Shown in pieces: positions 1-4,664 of a DNA stretch of 5,658 bases. This DNA comes from Candidatus Roizmanbacteria bacterium (GTDB lineage Bacteria > Patescibacteriota > Microgenomatia > UBA1406 > GWC2-37-13). The first letter of the stretch is position 1. Each line of letters opens with the position of its first letter. Both the position numbers and the translations under genes were made by a program. The notes below the pieces were generated by a model, which did not search any database, was not told where the DNA came from, and was given only the letters and a program-made list of their open reading frames with translations. The DNA lies in NCBI GenBank assembly GCA_016186235.1, contig JACPMD010000051.1, forward strand, positions 1 through 5,658, in the 5' to 3' direction.

Positions 1-1
1 A

Positions 2-232
2 TTTAAAAGCGCTAAAAAAATCAAGAAGTTAAGCTGGGAAGAGATGGAGCAAATTGTTGGAAATAAATGGAGGCCGGGTTTAAGCGCGCCATTTGATCCT
101 GTAGCGACGCAACTGGCAAAAAAATTAGGTTTGACGGTCATAATCACCAATGGAAAAGATTTTAAAAATTTAGAAAATATTGTTGAGGGAAAAAAATTTA
201 AAGGAACAGTTATTGGTCCCAATGGAGCGTAG
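2..232 (+). CDS. pyrH: UMP kinase (uridylate kinase), archaeal-like type, C-terminal fragment
   Basis: The gene enters from the left edge; 76 C-terminal residues and the TAG stop are visible, and the first full codon starts at base 2. UMP kinase phosphorylates UMP to UDP with ATP in the cytoplasm, the first dedicated step to UTP/CTP. What is seen: a Lys-rich lead-in, then SWEEMEQIVGNKWRPG, APFDPVATQLAKKLG, and an end reading ITNGKDFKNLEN...GTVIG. The W-x-PG-x-x-APFDP-x-A block followed by NGKDxxNLEN is typical of the archaeal-type UMP kinase rather than the usual bacterial PyrH, whose equivalent region reads differently. The ATG at 44 is internal, because the family pattern continues upstream of it to the window edge. 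recF starts 8 bp after the stop, suggesting co-transcription. I am confident of the family and less sure of the exact subgroup from 76 residues. Confidence 0.85.
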   Translation, partial: FKSAKKIKKLSWEEMEQIVGNKWRPGLSAPFDPVATQLAKKLGLTVIITNGKDFKNLENIVEGKKFKGTVIGPNGA

Positions 233-240
233 CATGAAAA

Positions 241-1287
241 ATGCTTCTAAAACAGATTACTCTCAAAAATTTTCGTAACTTCGATCAGAACGCATTTTAC
301 TTCAATCCTTTTTTAACGGTAATAATTGGAGAAAATGCAAGAGGCAAAACCAATCTTCTTGAAGCCATCTACTTTGTTCTCCACGGAAGCGGATTTCGTG
401 AAACAAGAGAAGATGAACTAGTTCAATTAGATAAAGAGAGATCAGAGGTAGAAGCAAGATTTGGATCGGGAGATGAATCTATTGATTTTAAGATAATGTT
501 ACGTAAAAAGGAACACGGCGTTGACAAAACTTTTATGGTTGATAAAGCAAATAAAAGATATTTTCAATATCTGCCGGAAACGACAAAGTCTGTATTATTT
601 TCTCCAGAACAAATAGAAATTATTATCGGTTCCCCAGATCGGCGAAGACAATATTTGGATCGTCTTTTTTCTTCCCACGATTTTGAATACAAAAAAAGAA
701 TCAGAAACTATGGGAATGCCCTGAGAAAGAGGAATAAAATTTTAGAAAGTTTTCGAAACGAAGAAATCTTAAAGGAAGAGTTGAAATTTTGGAATCAATA
801 TCTTGAAGAACAAGGGGCATATATTACCTCTATACGAGAAGATCATTTTACCTTCTTGAACAAACATAAGGCGATCGATAAGAAAAAATTTACTATAGAC
901 TACAGCAAAAATGAAATCAACAAAAAGAGGCTGGAATCTGTATTTGAAAAAGAAAAAAAATACAGAAAGACACTTATTGGTCCGCAGAAAGACGATTTTC
1001 AAATTTTTCAAGAATTTGACAGTTCTAATAGAAACGTTCACCATTTTGGTTCAAGAAGTGATCAAAGACTTGCTCTCTTCTGGCTCAAGTTTAACGAGGT
1101 AAAATTATATGAGGAAAAATTTAACATAAAACCAATCCTGCTTCTCGACGATATTTTCTCGGAATTGGACGTAAAGAATAAGAAACTAGTTCTCGATATC
1201 ATTAAAAAGTATCAAACCGTTCTTACTACGACAGAAATAGAGCTTCTTGACCTAATCGATATGCCCAAAAGTATCATCACAGTGTGA
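241..1287 (+). CDS. recF: DNA replication and repair protein RecF
   Basis: RecF is an SMC/ABC-like ATPase that, with RecO and RecR, helps load RecA at single-strand gaps; it acts on DNA in the cytoplasm. The 348 residues match the family's usual length (about 350-370). Visible motifs in order are: N-terminal LKNFRNF (residues 8-14), Walker A GENARGKT (30-37) followed by NLLEAIY, FSPEQIEIIIGSPDRRRQYLD in the arm-proximal region, TLIGPQKDDF near residue 250, the ABC signature region GSRSDQR (270-276), and Walker B ILLLDDIFSELD (299-310, with the D303-D304 pair). The signature departs from the common SRGQQR: the Gly is Ser273 and the first Gln is Asp274. A GGAG at 224-227 lies 13 nt before the ATG, rather far but usable. 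The gene ends TGA-TAA (tandem stops). It sits directly after pyrH, probably in one transcript; recO and recR are not in this window. The protein appears full length and in frame throughout. Confidence 0.95.
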   Translation: MLLKQITLKNFRNFDQNAFYFNPFLTVIIGENARGKTNLLEAIYFVLHGSGFRETREDELVQLDKERSEVEARFGSGDESIDFKIMLRKKEHGVDKTFMVDKANKRYFQYLPETTKSVLFSPEQIEIIIGSPDRRRQYLDRLFSSHDFEYKKRIRNYGNALRKRNKILESFRNEEILKEELKFWNQYLEEQGAYITSIREDHFTFLNKHKAIDKKKFTIDYSKNEINKKRLESVFEKEKKYRKTLIGPQKDDFQIFQEFDSSNRNVHHFGSRSDQRLALFWLKFNEVKLYEEKFNIKPILLLDDIFSELDVKNKKLVLDIIKKYQTVLTTTEIELLDLIDMPKSIITV

Positions 1288-1321
1288 TAAAATTAAAGCT
1301 TATTAAATAACTTCAGAGCAT

Positions 1322-1485
1322 GGAGGGTTGGCAGAACGGTAATGCGCCGGTTTCGAATCCCGATAGAGAGGTGGGGTGCTTGGAGTGGTTTATCAGCCAG
1401 GTCTCGAAAACCTTGGGTCCCGCAAGGGACACGCGAGTTCGAATCTCGCCCCCACCGCAGATCGGGACGAGCCCTCTACCCTCCG
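1322..1485 (+). pseudogene. Relic of a tRNA gene interrupted by tRNA-Ser(CGA)
   Basis: Bases 1322-1328 (GGAGGGT) are perfectly complementary to 1478-1484 (ACCCTCC), followed by a G at 1485 in the discriminator position. After the 5' arm the sequence continues exactly as a tRNA would: TG as positions 8-9, then a D-arm GCA-GAACGGTAA-TGC (1331-1345, with the D-loop GG), then G and CCGG as the start of an anticodon stem. It then jumps to GGTTTCGAATCCC (1349-1361), which resembles a T-arm. A second complementary pair, TCCCGAT 1358-1364 and ATCGGGA 1461-1467, encloses the intact tRNA-Ser. Removing the 88-nt tRNA-Ser leaves 76 nt, but these do not make a proper anticodon arm plus T-arm, so I call it a relic. 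The likeliest origin is a second tRNA (possibly also Ser) damaged by internal deletion and insertion. An unrecognised structured RNA or a misassembly of tandem tRNAs are alternatives. Confidence 0.5.
1370..1457 (+). tRNA. tRNA-Ser(CGA), reads UCG
   Basis: The 88-nt cloverleaf has a long class II variable arm. The acceptor is GGTGGGG (1370-1376) with CCCCACC (1450-1456) and discriminator G1457; CCA is not encoded (CA follows). The D-loop contains AGTGGTTT (1384-1391). The anticodon loop is CTCGAAA (1403-1409) with anticodon CGA at 1405-1407, closed by AGGT/ACCT with a C-T mismatch at the base of the stem. The variable arm is GTCCC-GCAA-GGGAC (1417-1430), a perfect 5-bp stem with a GNRA-type tetraloop. 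The T-arm is GCGAG-TTCGAAT-CTCGC (1433-1449), fully paired. The long variable arm plus the CGA anticodon and G discriminator identify serine. The D-stem is slightly unusual: GCT(T)G/CAGC pairs only if T1381 is bulged. Short open frames in both directions across this locus are only readings of the tRNA. Confidence 0.93.
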
Positions 1486-1542
1486 CTCTAGAAGCGTCCA
1501 CAAAACGGTTGGGGATAAATCCTCTCACTTCGGTTCCAGTTC

Positions 1543-1571
1543 TTTCCTAAAAACTTTTTGTAGCTTATACT
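1543..1571 (+). promoter_or_regulatory. Weak candidate promoter for radC-nth
   Basis: A good -10 hexamer TATACT lies at 1566-1571. The best -35 at 17-nt spacing is the poor TTTCCT (1543-1548). Transcription would start near 1578, giving a leader of about 35 nt before the GTG at 1613. The rest of 1458-1612 shows no gene: it contains the 3' acceptor-like arm of the tRNA relic, a small CGCT-CTAGA-AGCG hairpin (1484-1496) without a T-run, and no convincing terminator or riboswitch. Read-through from the tRNA or recF is an alternative source of radC transcription. Confidence 0.3.
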
Positions 1572-1612
1572 CCATTGAAAACAAACTTTGAAGATTGAAA
1601 TAATGAGTCTTA

Positions 1613-2275
1613 GTGAAAATAAAGGATCTTCCTAAAGTTGAAAGGCCGAGAGAGAAACTGAAACGCTATGGACTGACTCGGCTTACTGACGCAGAACTTC
1701 TAGCGATTGTACTCGGAAAAGGAGAAAAAGGCCAGAATGTTCTCGAACTTTCAAAGAAAATCCTAAAAACTCTATCGAAAAATAATCTCGATGGATTGAA
1801 ATTAAGTGATTTTGAAAAGTTTTCAGGAGTAGGCGAAGTAAAGGCATCCCAAATTATCGCTTCTTTTGAATTAGGGAGAAGATTCTTTCATGGGAAGGAA
1901 GTTATTTCTTTGATTTCTCCTCAAGATATCTGGCATCAATTAGGCTCTATTAGAGAGAGCAGAAAAGAGCACTTCATAGGATTCTATTTAAATGTACGAA
2001 ATGAAGTAATCCACAAAGAAACGATCTCAATAGGCACTTTGAATGCAAGTCTGGTCCACCCAAGGGAAATATTTGAGCCTGCGTTACGGCATCTTGCAGC
2101 TCAGATAATCATTTGTCACAATCATCCGTCTGGAGAAATACAGCCTTCTCAAGAAGATAGAGAACTAACTCAAGAACTGGTAAAAGCAGGACAGATTTTG
2201 GGAATTGAAATTATTGATCATATAGTAGTTACCGAAGAGAACTATTTTAGCTTCAAAGAGAAAGGTTTGCTGTAG
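1613..2275 (+). CDS. radC: RadC family protein (JAB/MPN metalloprotease-like fold)
   Basis: The 220 residues are close to the family norm (about 225). The family (UPF0758) is named for DNA repair but its biochemical role is unsettled. In order: an N-terminal RPREKLKRYG...LTDAELLAIVLG block (residues about 11-35), a helix-hairpin-helix around FSGVGEVKASQI (70-81, Gly72-Val-Gly74), and the C-terminal JAB domain with Glu136 (KETIS), the conserved GTLNASLVHPREIF stretch, and the JAMM zinc signature H169-x-H171-P-S-G-x7-D182. All expected metal ligands are present. The start is GTG at 1613: an in-frame TGA at 1604 leaves it as the first usable start. No clear ribosome binding site is visible. nth begins 11 bp after the stop, so the two probably form one operon. 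The sequence looks intact. Confidence 0.95.
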   Translation: MKIKDLPKVERPREKLKRYGLTRLTDAELLAIVLGKGEKGQNVLELSKKILKTLSKNNLDGLKLSDFEKFSGVGEVKASQIIASFELGRRFFHGKEVISLISPQDIWHQLGSIRESRKEHFIGFYLNVRNEVIHKETISIGTLNASLVHPREIFEPALRHLAAQIIICHNHPSGEIQPSQEDRELTQELVKAGQILGIEIIDHIVVTEENYFSFKEKGLL

Positions 2276-2286
2276 AATGGTATGGT

Positions 2287-2922
2287 GTGAGAACCCTAGA
2301 AGAACGCAGAAAGAGAGCTAAAAAAATTATTAAGGAGTTAAAAAAACTCTTTCCGCGTGCAAAAATATCGCTGAACTACTCGAATAATTGGGAACTTTTG
2401 GTTGCGGTGATGCTTTCCGCGCAATGTACCGATAGGATGGTAAATAAAGTAACTGAAAAACTTTTTAAGAAATATAAGACCCTCGATAATTATACAAAAG
2501 CAGACCAAAAGGATTTTGAACAGGATATTCGATCGACCGGTTTCTATCGAAATAAGGCAAAGAATATTTTAGCAACTGCGAAAATAATTAAAGAAAAGTT
2601 TCACGGCAAAGTTCCAAATACTATGAAGGATCTTCTGACTTTGCGTGGAGTCGCCAGAAAAACAGCCAATGTAGTTTTAGGCAATGCCTATGGCATTTTT
2701 GCAGGGATTGCCGTCGATACCCATGTAAGAAGGCTTGCAAAACTCTATGGTCTTACAGAAAATAACAATCCAGATAAAATTGAACGAGACCTAATGGAGA
2801 TTATTCCAAAAAAAGAATGGTTTGATTTTACCTATAGAATGATTGCTTATGGAAGAACGTATTGTTTTGCAAGACGTCATGATCACGATAAATGCCCATT
2901 AGCCAAAAATAGTTTAAGCTAA
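2287..2922 (+). CDS. nth: Endonuclease III (DNA glycosylase/AP lyase) with degenerate iron-sulfur site
   Basis: Nth removes oxidised pyrimidines from DNA and cuts the resulting abasic site by beta-elimination (base excision repair). The 211 residues equal the E. coli length. Features are VAVMLSAQCTD near residue 40, the helix-hairpin-helix LRGVARKTANVVL (119-131) with catalytic Lys125, and AVDTHVRR with catalytic Asp144. The C-terminal 4Fe-4S motif C-x6-C-x2-C-x5-C is damaged: in perfect register the four positions read Cys193, His200, Cys203, Ser209. With only two cysteines plus a histidine, a normal cluster is unlikely; some Nth relatives are known to lack it. Catalytic residues are intact, so the enzyme may still work, perhaps with altered DNA scanning. 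The GTG at 2287 follows radC by 11 bp, without a strong ribosome binding site. The 3' end overlaps the convergent polymerase gene by 9 bp. Confidence 0.94.
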   Translation: MRTLEERRKRAKKIIKELKKLFPRAKISLNYSNNWELLVAVMLSAQCTDRMVNKVTEKLFKKYKTLDNYTKADQKDFEQDIRSTGFYRNKAKNILATAKIIKEKFHGKVPNTMKDLLTLRGVARKTANVVLGNAYGIFAGIAVDTHVRRLAKLYGLTENNNPDKIERDLMEIIPKKEWFDFTYRMIAYGRTYCFARRHDHDKCPLAKNSLS

Positions 2923-4082
2923 TGACATAATGGGAATTTTTAATTTTGATTTTTTCTTCTGGTGCTCAATTTTTTGTTTATCAAAGAGCATAGAGCCAAA
3001 GTCTACTTTCTTTTCTTCTAAGAGGGGATAAATTCTTTTTACTTTTTCTTCACGAATATGATTTTGCTCAAAAAGTTCCATTTGATTGTCCGATGTAACA
3101 TCGGACTCAAGGTTAGAGATATAACAACCCGTAGATCGATAGAGATGACCTTTCTGATATATTTCCACAAATGCCTTTTTTAGTTCATTCCGAATTAAGT
3201 ACGGATATGCGGTTTTTTTTAGGAGTTTGACTTCTTTTGTATAATACTCGAAATTTTGTGTCTTCAAAAATGGCGTTACTTTGCCTACGAGATAATGGAA
3301 CTTGCGCGCTTGTTGAAAGGCGTCCTCAATATGGCTTAATACCTTTGCACATAAAATATTTTTATCGTTCGTGGAGGGCGTAAACGTTTGGGAACGGGTG
3401 ATTCCCTTATATGATCGTTTTCCTTGGAGGTCGAGTTCATAGATTTTTTCGCCCCGAAGCTCCTGCCAAATCTCAAAGAATGGTTTTGAGAGACGAGCTA
3501 TAATAAAATTTTCTGACTTTAGAGCAAAGTCTAACGCGGTAAAGATACCCAACTTATTAAGGTAAGAAGAAGTATTTGTGCCTATCCCCCATACGTCTTT
3601 CACAGGAGTAGTTTTTAGAATTTTCTCGATATCTTTTCCTTTCACTAGAGTAAGTCCCGATGGTTTTTGAAAAGAGGAAGCAAGCTTTGCGAGCGATTTG
3701 GTGACAGAAATACCAATAGAGATCGTAATTCCAAGCGAAGATTCTATCTTGTTTTTTATGGCTTTGCCTATTTCGTAGTAAGTCATATTGAGGGGTCTTC
3801 TGAGACCTTTTATATCGGCGAATGCCTCATCTACCGAATATTCTTCAACAGCCGGGGTGAATGAGCGAAGAATAGTGAACATCTTATGAGAGAAGAGATT
3901 GTATAATTCGTAATCAGAGGGTAGAGTGATACAAGACGGACATATTTTTTTGATCTGCCACATGAGCATGCCTCGTTTCACCCCGTATTGAGTGCAGGGT
4001 GAACGGCTTGGAATACCGAGCAGAAGAAAGCATCTCCATCGAGATGAAGAATAACATTCGGCCAGGAGTCGATCTGAAACAT
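2914..4082 (-). pseudogene. Y-family translesion DNA polymerase (DinB/UmuC type), broken by internal deletion and frameshift
   Basis: The gene begins at ATG 4082, four bases after the LexA-like stop. The first 34 codons (4082-3978) give a Y-family N-terminus with VILHLDGDAFFCSV, containing the metal-binding Asp15 and steric-gate Phe20, then QAVHPALNTG and a TGA. The remaining 355 residues run in another frame from 3981 to 2914, starting VKRGMLMWQIKKICP. They hold the catalytic SVDEAFAD (residues 49-56 of that frame), KPSGLTLV, a helix-hairpin-helix at 127-155 (VKDVWGIGTNTSSYLNKLG) and the little-finger domain, ending near the family's usual C-terminus. Between HPAL and YGVKRGM, relatives carry roughly 25 residues (GKPVVV... 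to SYEAK), including the conserved dNTP-contacting Tyr-Arg region; these are absent. The second frame's GTG overlaps the TGA as GTGA, so coupled translation is conceivable, but the missing block argues for a non-functional polymerase. The usual Glu of SVEQ is also Phe24. The family identification is secure; decay is inferred. Confidence 0.85.
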
Positions 4083-4086
4083 AGGC

Positions 4087-4576
4087 CTAATTTGAGAATT
4101 TACGTATCACTGCTTTTACCACCCCGAAAATTTGAAGTTCTTGATGAGGATAAAAAGGCGGATATTTGGGATTTGCCGCTTCTAAGTAGATGGCTCGTTT
4201 TATTCTATCCCTTTTTAAAATTTTGAGCGTCCACTCTCTGTCGATTTGGGCCAATACTATGTCTCCTGAGATTGCTTCCTTTTTTCTTTCAATAATAACC
4301 ATGTCTCCGTCGAATATTCCAACTCCTGAGAGTGAATCGCCGCTTACCCTCAGAAGAAATGATGATTCGGGATCTTCAATTAAATACTCGTCAAGAGTGA
4401 GATAGTCCTTATGTTCATCAGCTAAGATAGGAAAGCCGGCTTTAATTGTGCCAAAAAGCGGGAGACTAAAGAATCGAGAAAGCGAGTTTGAAAAGACGTA
4501 ACATCTCAGAATATGAGGGGAGCCGTCTATATTTTCTATAAAATTTTTTGACTTGTGAAAGTCGGTCGGTAGACAT
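4087..4576 (-). pseudogene. lexA: LexA/UmuD-like SOS repressor-protease (S24 family), broken in the DNA-binding domain
   Basis: From ATG 4576, 36 codons (to TAG 4468-4466) encode a LexA-type winged-helix start: LSQVKKFYRKYRRLPSYSEM then LRLFKLA. The rest lies in another frame: SLPLFGTIKAGFP, with the Ala-Gly autocleavage pair at 4440-4435, then VSGDSLSGVGIFDGD with catalytic Ser at 4335-4333, GDIVLAQIDREWTLK with catalytic Lys at 4224-4222, and a GVVKAVIRKF ending at 4087. The S24 protease half therefore looks complete, while the recognition helix and wing of the DNA-binding half (about 30-40 residues in relatives) are missing at the junction near 4490-4465. The family normally represses SOS genes and self-cleaves with RecA; UmuD relatives instead activate the partner polymerase. 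The downstream polymerase gene makes this a lexA/umuD-umuC style operon. The ATG at 4302 is internal (GDMVII) and is not a credible native start. Alternatives are a recoded short UmuD-like protein or a sequencing/assembly deletion. Confidence 0.82.
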
Positions 4577-4612
4577 AAGTATAGTAAACGTTTGTTTACA
4601 AGTATAGTAAAC
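4577..4612. repeat. Pair of 13-bp direct repeats (AAGTATAGTAAAC)
   Basis: AAGTATAGTAAAC occurs identically at 4577-4589 and 4600-4612, start to start 23 bp apart, about two helical turns. Each copy supplies the left half of one inverted-repeat operator and, on the - strand, a TATACT hexamer. Only the copy at 4606-4601 is positioned to be the -10 of the LexA-like gene; the other ends one base before its ATG. The spacing on the same helix face suggests duplication of a regulator site. Confidence 0.85.
4584..4599. promoter_or_regulatory. Candidate LexA/SOS box 1, perfect inverted repeat
   Basis: GTAAAC-GTTT-GTTTAC is a perfect 6+6 dyad with a 4-bp spacer. Its layout resembles the Gram-positive-type SOS box (GAAC-N4-GTTC class) with a different core. 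It covers the predicted transcription start of the LexA-like operon, where a repressor would autoregulate. Assignment to LexA rests on position and symmetry only. Confidence 0.6.
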
Positions 4613-4630
4613 TCTTGTTCACTTTGTCAA
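4601..4630 (-). promoter_or_regulatory. Promoter of the LexA-like / Y-polymerase operon
   Basis: On the - strand a consensus -35 TTGACA (4630-4625) is followed after 18 bp by TATACT (4606-4601). The expected start is near 4594, giving a leader of about 18 nt before ATG 4576, with no Shine-Dalgarno sequence. The second operator box fills the -35/-10 spacer and the first covers the start site, as expected for an autoregulated SOS promoter. Confidence 0.7.
4607..4622. promoter_or_regulatory. Candidate LexA/SOS box 2, one mismatch
   Basis: GTAAAC-TCTT-GTTCAC matches box 1 in layout, with one half-site mismatch (GTTCAC against GTTTAC). It lies 23 bp from box 1, inside the spacer of the - strand promoter and one base from the -35 of the divergent mscS promoter, so one bound repressor could touch both genes. 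Confidence 0.55.
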
Positions 4631-4651
4631 GGGGGATTTTTGTGCTATACT
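4624..4651 (+). promoter_or_regulatory. Promoter of the mscS-like gene, extended -10
   Basis: TTGTCA (4624-4629), a 16-bp spacer and TATACT (4646-4651), preceded by TGC, give an extended -10. Its -35 overlaps the -35 of the opposite promoter, since the shared TTGTCAA reads TTGTCA one way and TTGACA the other. The predicted start near 4658 leaves only about 7 nt before ATG 4665, so the message would be nearly leaderless. Confidence 0.7.
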
Positions 4652-4664
4652 ATAGCCATAACTT

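Noticed and set aside
769..1102. Short open frames inside recF on both strands
   Set aside because: They lie wholly within a well-supported RecF reading frame and show no family features.
1313..1591. Three short open frames across the tRNA region (both strands)
   Set aside because: They are translations of the tRNA-Ser and the surrounding tRNA-like arms; no independent coding signal.
3380..3390. GTAAACGTTTG, which matches the left part of SOS box 1
   Set aside because: It is inside the polymerase coding sequence and lacks the second half-site.
3667..3864. 65-codon + strand frame opposite the polymerase
   Set aside because: Antisense shadow of the conserved catalytic SVDEAFAD region.
4087..4302. 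A stand-alone 71-residue protein starting at ATG 4302 (- strand)
   Set aside because: That Met sits inside the S24 motif GDMVII; the catalytic Ser and the Ala-Gly cleavage site lie upstream in the same frame.
3999..4405. Two + strand open frames opposite the LexA-like and polymerase genes
   Set aside because: The opposite strand explains this stretch fully, with S24 protease and Y-polymerase motifs.
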